Assembly: GCA_001657295.1 (NCBI GenBank)
Contig: LYSW01000025.1
Location: forward strand, 1-64,000
Reading direction: 5' to 3'
DNA from: Oceanicaulis sp. BBD 1991-10
Lineage (GTDB): Bacteria; Pseudomonadota; Alphaproteobacteria; Caulobacterales; Maricaulaceae
Length of the DNA: 64,000 nucleotides
Shown: one piece after another, positions 8,756 through 17,880 of the stretch
Numbering within the stretch: position 1 is the stretch's first letter
How the letters are laid out: each line of letters starts with the position of its first letter
The notes under the pieces: generated by a model
The model's database searches: none
What the model was told of the DNA's origin: nothing
The model's input: only the letters and a program-made list of their open reading frames with translations
Translations under genes and position numbers: made by a program

Positions 8756-10444
8756 TCAACACCTTATCCCCGCGCTCGGAACGCCCTCGTCGATCCAGTA
8801 TTCCAGCCGCGCATGCACCATGCAGCGTTCGGCGTCGTCGAGCTCGGTGTCTGCGGCGAGGTCGGCGAGGATGCGATCAACGCTGTCCGGCCCGGTGATC
8901 ACCTCCTGCCCGCCGTCCGCCGGGCTGTCGAAGCGCATCAGGACGCCCTCGCTTCGCCAGCGCGGCCAGGCCGGCCCGCCGGCCTCGCCCGGATCGCCGG
9001 TGCGCGCGAACTCGGCCCAATACGCGCCCATGGCGCCCGCCAGCGCATCGCGTCCGGCGGCGTTTTGGTCGTTGAACAGGGGGCCGTCCAGGCGGCCAAA
9101 AAATGTGAAATGATTGAAAACGAACGGAATCTCCATGGCGTGCGCCGCGCCGAGCAGGTGGGAGAAGTCCATGAACAGCATGGATCCGCCTTCATCCCAG
9201 TCGAAGCGATAGGCCCAGACGTCTTCATGCCCGCCTTGCGTCATGCGGTTGGCGGCCTCGTCCACCGCGAGGGCGCGCCAGACGCGCGACTGATACTGCG
9301 CCGTGCGGTCGTAAAACTCCGCATCGCGCGAACGCACGATGACGCCGAACAGCCGGGAGGACAGCTCGGGATCGAAGGCGTTAAACAGCTTCATTTCATC
9401 GCGCGTCGTCCCGGTGATGACCGGCACCGCGCTGAAGGTCTCGGTGCTGAGGAAGGCGTCCGCCAGCGGGCCGTCGGGCAGGGTGACGCCGTCCTGGATG
9501 ATGCGCGGCAGCTCCAGCGCGGGACCGTTGATCGTATAGGCGTCGAAAACGGCTTGGAGATCGGCGCTCCGGATCGCCGCGGCGCCCGCGCCAGGACCGG
9601 CGAATCTTTCCGCCGCCGGAATTGCGGCGAATTCGGAGCCGTTCCGCGCCGCCTCCAGCGGGTCGCTGTCGAAGCTGCCGGACTGGATGATGGCGCGGTG
9701 GAACAGGCCCTCTGCGAGCGGACTCGCCATCAGGGCGGCGACATTATGGCCGCCGGCGCTTTCGCCGAAAATCGTCACATTCGCCGGGTCGCCGCCAAAC
9801 TCGCCGATATTGTCGCGGATCCATCCCAGCGCGGCGATCTGGTCCAGCAAGGCGAAATTGGCGGGCGCGCCTTCGTCCGGCGCGCCGGAGAGCGCGGGAT
9901 GGGCGAAGAAGCCCAAAGGCCCGAGGCGGTACTGGACCGCCACCACGACGACGTCCTGATCGGCCGCCAGCTGGGCGCCGTCATATTGCGCGGCCGAGCC
10001 CCAGGTATTGCTGCCGCCATGGATCCACATCATCACCGGGCGGCCGGCGTCCGCCGGCGCCGCGCCGGGCGGGGCGTAGACGTCGAGGAATAGGCAATCC
10101 TCCGACCCGACCAGCGCGCCCGGTTCCGCGCCCGTGGCTTCGGCGTTCAGGGCATTGGTGATCTGGGGGCAGGGCGCGCCATGGAAGAGCGCTTCGCGCA
10201 CGCCCTCCCAGCCTGGGTGACTCTGCGGCCGCCGCCACCGCCGCTCGCCCAACGGCGGCACGGCGAAGGGAAGGCCGAGCCAGACCTGCGCGCCATTGGC
10301 GGGGTCGACATAGCCGACGATCTCGCCGCCAGACAAAGCGCGCTGGGTGCTCGGGGCGGCGATCGGCGGCGGCGCCGCGCGTTCCATGCACCCGGTCATG
10401 GCCGTCAGCGCGGCTGCGGCGACGGCGATGGCGTGAAGTCTCAT
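8756..10444 (-). CDS. type B carboxylesterase, putative lipoprotein
   Basis: The 562-residue alpha/beta hydrolase has an N-terminal export signal ending TAMTGC, a plausible lipobox with Cys19. Family marks include SEDCLFLDVYAP, the oxyanion-hole segment MMWIHGGSNTWGS and the nucleophile elbow FGESAGGHNV. EIPFVFNHF with a C-terminal His region completes the usual type B pattern. Type B carboxylesterases hydrolyse carboxylic esters. Its position upstream of a Baeyer-Villiger monooxygenase on the same strand suggests it acts on the ester product of that enzyme, though an envelope location for the esterase would then require export of the ester. The spacing and the intervening palindrome suggest partly separate control. 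Confidence 0.85.
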   Translation of the reverse strand: MRLHAIAVAAAALTAMTGCMERAAPPPIAAPSTQRALSGGEIVGYVDPANGAQVWLGLPFAVPPLGERRWRRPQSHPGWEGVREALFHGAPCPQITNALNAEATGAEPGALVGSEDCLFLDVYAPPGAAPADAGRPVMMWIHGGSNTWGSAAQYDGAQLAADQDVVVVAVQYRLGPLGFFAHPALSGAPDEGAPANFALLDQIAALGWIRDNIGEFGGDPANVTIFGESAGGHNVAALMASPLAEGLFHRAIIQSGSFDSDPLEAARNGSEFAAIPAAERFAGPGAGAAAIRSADLQAVFDAYTINGPALELPRIIQDGVTLPDGPLADAFLSTETFSAVPVITGTTRDEMKLFNAFDPELSSRLFGVIVRSRDAEFYDRTAQYQSRVWRALAVDEAANRMTQGGHEDVWAYRFDWDEGGSMLFMDFSHLLGAAHAMEIPFVFNHFTFFGRLDGPLFNDQNAAGRDALAGAMGAYWAEFARTGDPGEAGGPAWPRWRSEGVLMRFDSPADGGQEVITGPDSVDRILADLAADTELDDAERCMVHARLEYWIDEGVPSAGIRC

Positions 10445-10701
10445 GGCGCCCTCTCCCTGCGACTGGCGTGTGAGGGTAGAGGCCGATCAGCGTTTCGCAA
10501 GCGGACCCTGGGGATTTGCTGCGCTGGCGAAGAGCGCCGTTTCCAAAGCGAAACCCTTGCCGTCGGCATCCCGCGGCCTAGACCGCCCGGTGATTTTGGG
10601 TATGAAGGCGCGCAAGTCCCGGCCCGCAGCGCCTGTCGTCCAGCAAATGGCAGGCCCGGCGCGCCTCCCATTGTTTCTCACGCTGGATTGAGGAGCCACC
10701 C

Positions 10702-12156
10702 ATGTCCACTGAACGCACCCCCGTCCCGATCACGGTCGCCCATGGCGACGGCATCGGCCCTGAAATCATGGACGCGTCCCTGCGCGTTCTAAAGGCCGCC
10801 GGCGCGGCGATCGTCGAAGAAACCATCGAGATCGGTGAAGCCGTTTATCTCAAAGGCAACAGCGCCGGCATCGAGCCGGAAAGCTGGGACTCCCTGCGCC
10901 GCACCAAAGTCTTCTACAAGGCGCCGATCACCACGCCCCAGGGCGGCGGATACAAGTCGTTGAACGTCACCGTGCGCAAGTCGCTGGGCATGTTCGCCAA
11001 TGTGCGCCCCTGCGCCTCCATGCACCCCTATATCGCCACCAAGCATCCGGGCATGGACGTCGTCATCGTTCGCGAGAATGAAGAAGATCTCTATGCCGGC
11101 ATCGAGCACCGTCAGACCGACGAAGTCTTCCAGTGCCTGAAGCTGTTCTCCCGTCCGGGCACCGAGCGGATCATCCGCTACGCCTTTGAATATGCGAAGG
11201 CGAACGGCCGCAAAAAGGTCACCTGCTTCTCCAAAGACAACATCATGAAGCTGACCGACGGCCTCTATCACAAGATTTTCGACGAGGTCGCCAAAGAGTA
11301 TCCGGAGATCGAGAACGAGCACTGGATCATCGATATCGGCGCTGCGAAGCTGGCCGCCAATCCGAACCAGTTCGACGTCATCGTGATGGCCAATCTGTAC
11401 GGCGACATCCTCTCCGACGTCGCGGCCGAGATCACCGGTTCGGTGGGCCTGGGTTCGTCCGCCAATATCGGCGAGTTCTGCTCGATGTTTGAAGCCATTC
11501 ACGGCTCGGCGCCGCGCCGCGCCGGCCAGAATGTCGCCAACCCGACCGGGCTTTTGCTCGCCGGCGTCCAGATGATGGTCCATATCGGCCAGCCCGACGT
11601 GGCGGAGAAAGTCCATAACGCCTGGCTGAAGACCATCGAAGACGGCGTGCACACCTATGACATCTACACCGAAGGCGAGAGCGCCCGGAAAGTGTCGACC
11701 TCCGAGTTCGCCGACGCGATCATCGAGCGCCTGGGTCAGACTCCGACCCGCCTGAAGCCGGCCGTCTACGACAAGACCAAGGGCGCTCCGGCGATCCCGC
11801 AGGTCAATCGCCCGGCGCCGGCCCAGAAGGATCTGGTGGGCGTGGACGTCTTCGTGCACTGGCCGCACCAGGACCCGGATGCGCTGGCCGTCGAAATGAA
11901 GAAGGCGGAAAGCGAAGGCGCGCTGGAGCTGAAGATGATCTCTAATCGCGGTACGAAAGTCTGGCCGAACGGCATGCCGGAGACCTTCAAGACCGATCAC
12001 TGGCGCTGCCGCTATATGTTCGAAGGGCGCGGCAATCGCGGCGCCGTGGCGGAGCTGATGACCCGCCTGGTTCGCGAAGGCGTCGACTTCATCAAGACCG
12101 AACACCTCTATGAGTTCGACGGTCAGCCCGGCTATTCTCTCGGTCAGGGCCAGTAA
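10702..12156 (+). CDS. icd: isocitrate dehydrogenase, alphaproteobacterial type
   Basis: The enzyme oxidatively decarboxylates isocitrate to 2-oxoglutarate in the TCA cycle. Seen: ITVAHGDGIGPEIM at the N-terminus, the substrate-loop serine region YKSLNVTVRKSLGMFANVRPC, VIVRENEEDLYAGIE, the metal-binding NLYGDILSDVAAEITGS, and GSAPRRAGQNVANPTGLL. At 484 residues it carries about 140 residues beyond the isopropylmalate-dehydrogenase-like core, the C-terminal extension typical of an alphaproteobacterial family. Coenzyme choice is not obvious to me. A strong GAGGAG ribosome site precedes the ATG. A promoter-like TTGCCG and CTAGAC pair lies at 10557 and 10578 in the 257-bp upstream gap, which is otherwise unremarkable. 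Confidence 0.93.
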   Translation: MSTERTPVPITVAHGDGIGPEIMDASLRVLKAAGAAIVEETIEIGEAVYLKGNSAGIEPESWDSLRRTKVFYKAPITTPQGGGYKSLNVTVRKSLGMFANVRPCASMHPYIATKHPGMDVVIVRENEEDLYAGIEHRQTDEVFQCLKLFSRPGTERIIRYAFEYAKANGRKKVTCFSKDNIMKLTDGLYHKIFDEVAKEYPEIENEHWIIDIGAAKLAANPNQFDVIVMANLYGDILSDVAAEITGSVGLGSSANIGEFCSMFEAIHGSAPRRAGQNVANPTGLLLAGVQMMVHIGQPDVAEKVHNAWLKTIEDGVHTYDIYTEGESARKVSTSEFADAIIERLGQTPTRLKPAVYDKTKGAPAIPQVNRPAPAQKDLVGVDVFVHWPHQDPDALAVEMKKAESEGALELKMISNRGTKVWPNGMPETFKTDHWRCRYMFEGRGNRGAVAELMTRLVREGVDFIKTEHLYEFDGQPGYSLGQGQ

Positions 12157-12164
12157 CTAAGAGA

Positions 12165-13010
12165 TTGTCATTGAGCGGGGCCAAGACGGCGTTTTCCGGG
12201 CAGGTCGCATTGATCGCGACCATGCACGGCAAGGACACCGTCTTGGCTCCGCCGCTGCAACGCCTGGGCTTCACCGTTGAAACCGCTGACGGTTTTGACA
12301 CCGACCGGTTCGGAAGCTTCGCCGGAGAGGTGGAGCGACAGGGCGACATGCTTGACGCCGCACGTGCGAAAGCGCGGGCGGCGTTTTCGCATTCCGGCGA
12401 ACGCGCAGATTGGGTGATCGCGAGCGAGGGCGCGTTCGGGCCCAGCCGGATCGCGCCGATGCTGGCGGAAGCCAAAGAACTCGCGCTCGCCTGGCGGCCG
12501 GCGGACGATCTGGAGATTCTCACCAGACAGGTCAGCTTCACGACCAATTTCGGCCATCTCGACGTCGCGCCGGGCGCTGATATCGAGGGCTTTCTCACGC
12601 GGATCGGATTTCCAGATCACGCCTTGATCCTCCGGTCCGGCGCGGCCGTGCTCGCCAAAGCCGTGACGGACCGGGCCGCGCTGGACCGCCGCGTCTCGGG
12701 CGCCGAGGCGCCGGTGCGGCTTGAAACCGATATGCGGGCCCATCTCAATCCGACGCGGATGGGCGAGATCGCCAGGCTCGCCGAAAATCTTGCGGCCCGT
12801 CTGGCGGCGCCTTGTCCCGAATGCGGCGCGCCCGGATTTGGACGAACGGGCGTGGAGACCGGCTTGCCCTGCGGCGGCTGCGGCGCGCCGACCGATCTGG
12901 TCGCCAAGGAGATATGGAGCTGCGGGGCGTGCGGCTGCAGCGAGCGGCGCGCACGCGGCGACGGCCGCGCCGTCGCCGATCAGAGCGAATGCCCGCTGTG
13001 CAATCCTTGA
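12165..13010 (+). CDS. DUF6671-type protein with zinc-ribbon tail
   Basis: The 281-residue protein has an N-terminal domain with ALIATMHGKDTVLAPPL, a GFDTDRFGSFAGEVERQG block and IASEGAFGP, the signature I associate with DUF6671. The last 70 residues carry four CxxC pairs (CPEC, CGGC, CGAC and CPLC), strongly suggesting one or two zinc ribbons. It begins 9 bp after icd stops and is probably co-transcribed. The start codon is TTG, either 12165 or the in-frame TTG at 12171. Its function is unknown; metal ribbons suggest nucleic-acid or protein binding. Confidence 0.72.
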   Translation: MSLSGAKTAFSGQVALIATMHGKDTVLAPPLQRLGFTVETADGFDTDRFGSFAGEVERQGDMLDAARAKARAAFSHSGERADWVIASEGAFGPSRIAPMLAEAKELALAWRPADDLEILTRQVSFTTNFGHLDVAPGADIEGFLTRIGFPDHALILRSGAAVLAKAVTDRAALDRRVSGAEAPVRLETDMRAHLNPTRMGEIARLAENLAARLAAPCPECGAPGFGRTGVETGLPCGGCGAPTDLVAKEIWSCGACGCSERRARGDGRAVADQSECPLCNP

Positions 13011-13111
13011 GCCTGCTCGCGACAGCGTGATCGCCCGCACTGGTACCCAAGGCCGGCCTGTGGTCCTATCTATCGGCCCTTGGCGATATTCCACCATGTG
13101 AGGCCTTCGAG

Positions 13112-13786
13112 ATGCGCCTGCGCAGCGACACCGAATTCAAATCCACCCTCATTCCTGCCGATCAGGCGCTTCCGGGCCGGATTCAGGCGATCCCGACCGC
13201 GGCGACCCATTTCGTGAACGGCGCGGCGTTGAAGGCCGCTCCGCCCGCCGGGGCGGAGGAGATCGTCTTCGCCATGGGCTGTTTCTGGGGCGTGGAGCGG
13301 ATTTTCTGGCAGATTCCCGGCGTGCTCAACACGGCGGCGGGCTATGCCGGCGGCGTCACGCCGAACCCGACCTATGAAGAGGTCTGTTCGGGCCGCACCG
13401 GCCACACCGAGGTGGTCCGCATCGTCTTTGACCCCAAACAAGTGAGCGTCGAGGCGCTTCTGAAAGCCTTCTGGGAGGGCCATGACCCCACCCAGGGCAT
13501 GCGTCAGGGCAATGATGTCGGGACCCAGTATCGGTCCGCGATTTACTGGACCAGCGACGCCCAGCGCGACGCCGTGCTCGCTTCAAGAGACCGCTTCCAG
13601 ACCGCCTTGAGCCAATCCGGGCGCGGCGCCATCACCACGGAATTGCGCGAAGCCGGTCCCTTCTATTTCGCCGAGGATTATCACCAGCAATATCTGGCGA
13701 AGAATCCGGGCGGTTATTGCGGCCTCGGCGGCACCGGCGTGATCTGCCCCATCGGCGTGGGCGTGGAGACCGGCGACGCCCCCTAA
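13112..13786 (+). CDS. msrA: peptide methionine sulfoxide reductase MsrA
   Basis: MsrA reduces methionine-S-sulfoxide in proteins, repairing oxidative damage. Seen: catalytic GCFWG at 56-60 with Cys57, [42 protein letters not shown], and two C-terminal cysteines (203 and 212) in [13 protein letters not shown] that would act as resolving residues. An N-terminal extension of about 48 residues precedes the core and is predicted neither as a signal nor as a membrane segment. The cytosolic form is most likely. It converges with the DksA-like gene. Confidence 0.94.
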   Translation: MRLRSDTEFKSTLIPADQALPGRIQAIPTAATHFVNGAALKAAPPAGAEEIVFAMGCFWGVERIFWQIPGVLNTAAGYAGGVTPNPTYEEVCSGRTGHTEVVRIVFDPKQVSVEALLKAFWEGHDPTQGMRQGNDVGTQYRSAIYWTSDAQRDAVLASRDRFQTALSQSGRGAITTELREAGPFYFAEDYHQQYLAKNPGGYCGLGGTGVICPIGVGVETGDAP

Positions 13787-13800
13787 ACGCACGGCGGCCG

Positions 13801-14130
13801 TTACGCGCACGCCTGACAGCGCGGCGCCGCCGGGTCGATCTGCAGTCGCTTGGGATCAATCGCCTCGCCGCATTCCACGCAATAGCCGTATTCGCCGTCT
13901 TCGACGCGCCGCAAGGCCGCATCGATGCGGCGGATCTCGGCGGCCCGGCGGGCCTCGGCGGCTTTGGCCATGGCCTGGACCTGAAGACTGTCCTGGCGCG
14001 ACAGGCGTCCAACCGATTGTTGGTCGAGGCGAACCGGTTTGCGGTCGTCAGCGGCGGTTCGGGACAGCGCGATCAGCTCGGTCTTGAGGGCATTTAATCG
14101 CTCCCGCGCGGTATTTTGCTGTTTCGTCAT
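13801..14130 (-). CDS. DksA/TraR-type C4 zinc finger protein
   Basis: The 109-residue protein has an alpha-helical N-terminal part and a C-terminal zinc finger with Cys84, Cys87, Cys105 and Cys108 ([11 protein letters not shown] and CQAC). This is the DksA/TraR pattern in a shortened form, where the helical hairpin that enters the RNA polymerase secondary channel is only partly represented. It may modulate transcription, but the acidic tip residues of DksA are not clear, so regulation of rRNA promoters should not be assumed. It is divergent from the DinB gene at 14178. Confidence 0.82.
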   Translation of the reverse strand: MTKQQNTARERLNALKTELIALSRTAADDRKPVRLDQQSVGRLSRQDSLQVQAMAKAAEARRAAEIRRIDAALRRVEDGEYGYCVECGEAIDPKRLQIDPAAPRCQACA

Positions 14131-14177
14131 GGGCGAATAGCTATCATCCTGAGGGAAAATAAAGGAAGCTCCCCTCC

Positions 14178-14675
14178 GTGCTCGACCATTTTTCCCGCTT
14201 CGCCGCCTATAACGCCTGGGCCAACGCCCGGCTCTACGACGCCGCCACGGCGCTCACCGATTTTGAGCGCAAGCGCGACATCAAGGGTTATTTCACCAGC
14301 CTGCACGGCACGCTCAATCATCTGCTCAGCGCAGACCGGATCTGGCTGCATCGCCTCACCGGCGCCGGGGAACCGCCGGCGAGCCTGGACGCCATTCTTT
14401 ATGAGACGTTCGAGGAGTTGCGTGAAGCGCGTGAAGCCGAAGACAAGCGCATAAGCGATTTCGTCTCGGCGCTGACGGACGCCGATCTGGAAGCCGAGCT
14501 GGCTTATGAAAACACGCGCGGAGAAGCCAAAACGCTGGCGCGGCAGATGATATTGACCCACCTGTTCAACCATCAGACCCACCATCGCGGGCAGGCGACC
14601 CAGATGCTGCGCCAGTTGGGCGTGGCCGAGCCGCCGGCGCTGGACCTGCTGTATTTCGCGCTGCCCTCCGCCTAG
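14178..14675 (+). CDS. DinB family protein
   Basis: The 165-residue four-helix-bundle protein shows the DinB family marks: an N-terminal FAAYNAWANARLYDAA helix, LHGTLNHLLSADRIWLHRL with a first His, and FNHQTHHRGQATQMLRQLG with the other metal-site histidines. DinB/YfiT-like proteins bind a metal and several act as thiol-dependent transferases; the substrate is unknown here. The gene starts with GTG 14178, preceded by an AGGAAG ribosome site. It converges with the DUF1499 gene, the ends overlapping by 4 bp. Confidence 0.85.
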   Translation: MLDHFSRFAAYNAWANARLYDAATALTDFERKRDIKGYFTSLHGTLNHLLSADRIWLHRLTGAGEPPASLDAILYETFEELREAREAEDKRISDFVSALTDADLEAELAYENTRGEAKTLARQMILTHLFNHQTHHRGQATQMLRQLGVAEPPALDLLYFALPSA

Positions 14676-15073
14676 AGCGGGTTGGGAACCGCCGCCAGCC
14701 AAGCCTGGACCCGCTTCGCGTTCACCCCCAAATCGGAATATCCCAGCGTGGAGCGTGAATAAACGCACAACGCCGCGCCGCCCTCCGCCGCGACCGCCTG
14801 GGCGGTGATGTAATCAGGAAAGCGGAACACCAGGCTGCGCTGCACCAGCTCGATCTGGCCTGCCTCCTCCCGCACCAGCTGGGTGCGGGCCGCCGAAAGC
14901 GCGGCCGCCTTGAACGCCTCAAGCAGAGCGTCCGGCTCAGCGCCGGCCCAGACCGGACTGGTCTGATCCGGCGTCGCCGCCGCGTCAAAGCCCTCGGGCA
15001 GGACCAGCCAGCGATTCGGCCGGCTTGACGGGATCAGCGTGGAGAAATCAATCGGAAAAGGGCGGTCGGCCAT
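14672..15073 (-). CDS. DUF1499 domain protein
   Basis: The 133-residue protein contains the family marks RPNRWLVLP, VQRSLVFRFPDYITAQAV and SRSTLGYSDLGVNAKRVQAWL. DUF1499 proteins are small, widespread and functionally undefined. I see no membrane segment. A longer reading frame extends upstream through the ABC transporter gene, but the family homology begins near ATG 15073, which leaves a 96-bp divergent promoter gap to the transporter. Confidence 0.8.
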   Translation of the reverse strand: MADRPFPIDFSTLIPSSRPNRWLVLPEGFDAAATPDQTSPVWAGAEPDALLEAFKAAALSAARTQLVREEAGQIELVQRSLVFRFPDYITAQAVAAEGGAALCVYSRSTLGYSDLGVNAKRVQAWLAAVPNPL

Positions 15074-15169
15074 GGCGGTCTCCGGCTTTGACGGGCACTC
15101 CATAGATAGCTGGATCGGCGAAGAGGAACAGCCTAAACAGGCCTTTCGTGTGAGAGGGATGCGGCTTTC

Positions 15170-16129
15170 ATGACTGACTACGCCCTTGAGGTGGACGGGC
15201 TCACCAAGCGCTTCGGCGGCAAGCTGGCCGTGCGCGATGTCTCGTTCAAGGCGGCCTCCGGCGAGATCACCGGCTTTTTGGGACCCAATGGCGCGGGCAA
15301 GACCACGACGCTGCGCATGTCCTTGGGCGTGATCACGCCCGACAGCGGGACCGCGCGCCTGTTCGGCGAAGCGCCGGACGCGGCGGGCATGGACCGGGTC
15401 GGCTTCTTGCCGGAAGAGCGCGGCGTCTACCGCAAGATGACGGCGGAGGCCGTCATCGTCTTCTTTGCGCGGCTGAAAGGCGTTCCGGCCGGCGAGGCGC
15501 GGCGGCGCGCGGCGATGCATCTGGAGCGTTTCGGCCTGGCGGACGCGGCGAAGAAGAAGATCAAGGAGCTGTCCAAGGGCATGGCCCAGAAGGTCCAGAT
15601 CATCTCCGCCATCGTCCATGAGCCGGACTTCATCATCCTCGACGAGCCGTTTTCCGGCCTCGACCCGGTCAATCAGGCGCTTTTGGAGCAAGTCATCCGC
15701 GAGCAGGCCGAGGCGGGCCGCACCGTGCTCTTCTCGACCCATGTGATGGAGCATGCCGAACGTTTGTGCGACCGCATCATCCTGATGGCGCGTGGCGAAA
15801 AAGTATTCGACGGCACGGTCGACGCGGCGCTCGCCGAAGTGCCCCGGCAGGTCGTGCTGGGCGCGCCGCCCGGCGAGCCGGTGGAGCAGGTCCTGTCCGG
15901 CTTTGGCGAGCTGGTCAATGAAGGGATTTCAGACGACGGCGCCGAACAAAACTGGCGCTTGACCCTGAAGCCGGGGGCGGATGCGCAGGCCGTGCTGCGC
16001 GCCTGTGTGGAGGCCGGGCTGAAGCTCACCCATTTCGAACCGCGCCGGCCGCACCTGCACGACGCCTTCGTCGCCCTGGTCGGCGAGGAGCGGGCCGCGG
16101 AAATGGAATCTGAAGAGGTCGAGGCCTGA
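15170..16129 (+). CDS. ABC transporter ATP-binding protein (NatA-like)
   Basis: The 319-residue ATPase drives the permease encoded immediately downstream. Seen: Walker A GPNGAGKTT, a Q-loop position taken by VGFLPEERGVY, the signature LSKGMAQK, Walker B FIILDEPFSGLD and the switch-His segment FSTHVMEHAE. A C-terminal domain of about 90 residues (ending FEPRRPHLHDAFVALVGE) is typical of the NatA/DrrA group. The transported compound is unknown; sodium extrusion and drug export are both known for relatives. Its stop precedes the permease ATG by 1 bp. Confidence 0.92.
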   Translation: MTDYALEVDGLTKRFGGKLAVRDVSFKAASGEITGFLGPNGAGKTTTLRMSLGVITPDSGTARLFGEAPDAAGMDRVGFLPEERGVYRKMTAEAVIVFFARLKGVPAGEARRRAAMHLERFGLADAAKKKIKELSKGMAQKVQIISAIVHEPDFIILDEPFSGLDPVNQALLEQVIREQAEAGRTVLFSTHVMEHAERLCDRIILMARGEKVFDGTVDAALAEVPRQVVLGAPPGEPVEQVLSGFGELVNEGISDDGAEQNWRLTLKPGADAQAVLRACVEAGLKLTHFEPRRPHLHDAFVALVGEERAAEMESEEVEA

Positions 16130-16130
16130 C

Positions 16131-17597
16131 ATGCGAGCCATCCTGCTGATCGCACGGCGCGAATACCTGTCCTATGTGGCCACCTGGGGCTTCTGGCTGT
16201 CGCTGCTGGCGGTGCCGATTTTCGCGGTCATCGGCGGCACCATCCCGGCGCTGATCGAAAACTCCCAGCCGACGCGCTATTTCGCGGTGATCGACGAAAC
16301 CGGTCAGGGGCTCGATGAATTGATCCGCGACCGGCGCGATATTCAGCGGCGCGAGGATATTCGTGACCAGCTGGAGCTGTTGGCGGAATTCACCGGCGGC
16401 GAAGCGGCGAAAGAAGCCGCGCTGGCGGCCTTCGACGCCGATCCGGACGGACTGGGCGGGCTGGACGACGCCATTGAGGCGGCGGGTCTTCCCGGCGCGG
16501 AAGCGGTGCTGAACGCCAATCGCCGCGGCGCCGTCCAGGTCGACGCCCCCGGCGCCCGGCTTGAGGATTTGCGGCCCTATCTGACCGGGGACCGCACGGT
16601 CGACACGCCGGACGGACCGCGCGCCCTGTTCGCCGTGTTCGCGCTTCGCGCGTCCGACACCCATCCCCTGGAAGTCGTCTATCTCTCCGAGAACGTCACC
16701 AACCGCGATCTGCGCAATTCCATCGTGCGCATCCTGCGCGATCATGTGCGCGATGAAGCGCTGATCGAGCGCGGCCTGTCGCCCGAAGAGGTCGATCAGC
16801 TGCTGAGCCTGTCGCCGGACGTCACCACGCTGAGCGCCCGGCCTGATGCTGAAGCGGACGCCGAGGTCACGGTGGCGGACCGCGCGCCATTCGTGGTGGC
16901 GGTCATCCTCGCCTTCATCTTGTGGGTGGCGGTGTTTTCGGTCGCCAACATGCTTTTGACCAGCCTGATCGAGGAAAAGGGCGGCAAGATCATCGAGGTC
17001 TTGCTGTCCACGGCGCGCTTTCATGAAATCCTGATCGGCAAGCTGGCGGGGGTGGCCGGCGTGTCGGCGACCCTGTTCCTGATCTGGGGGTTTGTCGGCA
17101 GCGTTCTGGCCGCCTTCGGCGGAGCGGCGCTGGCCAGCGTCGATCCGGACATCGCGGAGTTTCTCGGCGAGGTGTTCGATCCTGGCCTGCTGTTCGCCGC
17201 GCTGTTCTTCTTCGCGGTCGGCTATTTGATGTATGGCGCGGTCTTCCTGGCCATGGGCTCGCTCTGCGACACGCTGCAGGACGCCCAGACCTTGATGGGA
17301 CCTGTGATCTGGACGCTGATGCTGCCCTTGCTCTTCCTCTTCTTTTCTCTGGAGGCGAGCGATTCCACCGTCGTCAGGATCGCCAGCTGGGTGCCGCTCT
17401 GGACGCCCTTCGTGATGATGGCCCGGCTGCCCGCCGAGCCGCCCCTCTGGGAGGTGCTCGGCGCCAGCGCGCTGATGATCTTCACCATGGTGCTGGTGCT
17501 ATGGGCCGCAGCCGCAGTCTTCCGTCAGGGCGCGTTGCGCCAGGCGGACGCGGATTCGGTGCGCCGATTCTTCAAGCTGGGCCGCAAGAAAGCCTGA
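16131..17597 (+). CDS. ABC-2 type permease (NatB-like)
   Basis: The 488-residue membrane protein has one N-terminal helix (about 17-40), a large extracytoplasmic domain (about 42-245) and a C-terminal group of about five helices starting at FVVAVILAFILWVAVFSVANMLL. The motif SLIEEKGGKIIEVLLSTA follows, the ABC-2 coupling helix signature. This is the NatB/YhaP arrangement. With the upstream ATPase it forms a two-gene exporter. The substrate cannot be inferred from the sequence. Confidence 0.88.
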   Translation: MRAILLIARREYLSYVATWGFWLSLLAVPIFAVIGGTIPALIENSQPTRYFAVIDETGQGLDELIRDRRDIQRREDIRDQLELLAEFTGGEAAKEAALAAFDADPDGLGGLDDAIEAAGLPGAEAVLNANRRGAVQVDAPGARLEDLRPYLTGDRTVDTPDGPRALFAVFALRASDTHPLEVVYLSENVTNRDLRNSIVRILRDHVRDEALIERGLSPEEVDQLLSLSPDVTTLSARPDAEADAEVTVADRAPFVVAVILAFILWVAVFSVANMLLTSLIEEKGGKIIEVLLSTARFHEILIGKLAGVAGVSATLFLIWGFVGSVLAAFGGAALASVDPDIAEFLGEVFDPGLLFAALFFFAVGYLMYGAVFLAMGSLCDTLQDAQTLMGPVIWTLMLPLLFLFFSLEASDSTVVRIASWVPLWTPFVMMARLPAEPPLWEVLGASALMIFTMVLVLWAAAAVFRQGALRQADADSVRRFFKLGRKKA

Positions 17598-17605
17598 TCG
17601 CGACG

Positions 17606-17628
17606 GCGCGCCGCACCCTGCGGCGCGC
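17606..17628. terminator. GC-rich hairpin after the ABC exporter
   Basis: A perfect 10-bp stem (GCGCGCCGCA paired with TGCGGCGCGC) with a 3-base loop starts 9 bp after the permease stop. No T run follows, so intrinsic termination is possible but unproven. Confidence 0.5.
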
Positions 17629-17814
17629 ATGTCTCCGTCCGGCTGCACCCCGCATAAGGCGAACCGCGGCCATGACGGCCGCCGGTCGCTTGCTGCGCCT
17701 GTTTCGATCGGGCCATATCGTCGCATCGGGGTGATTGGGCGCGTATCGACGCCCGCCCCGGTCGAGCGGTCCGGCGTTTTCCGCTATTATTGTCTTTATC
17801 GCCTGTCCCGCCAT

Positions 17815-17832
17815 GACGGCCTCCGGGCCGTC
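17815..17832 (+). promoter_or_regulatory. stem-loop in the gerW leader
   Basis: GACGGCC, a TCCG loop and GGCCGTC form a perfect 7-bp stem 48 bp upstream of the GerW-family ATG. A TATTAT sequence at 17785 could be a -10 element, putting the stem in the 5' untranslated region. The rest of the 283-bp gap shows nothing else recognisable. Confidence 0.3.
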
Positions 17833-17880
17833 GGCGCGGAATCAAGGCCGCATCAATCGATGGCTGAAAGGAAAACCGGC

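Noticed and set aside
8813-10093. 426-codon plus-strand frame opposite the carboxylesterase
   Set aside because: No motif is present and the opposite strand shows a complete alpha/beta hydrolase.
10789-12105. 438-codon minus-strand frame within icd
   Set aside because: It is the antisense shadow of a highly conserved TCA enzyme.
15074-15754. Upstream extension of the DUF1499 frame across the ABC transporter gene
   Set aside because: It runs antisense to a conserved ATPase, and the DUF1499 homology starts at 15073.
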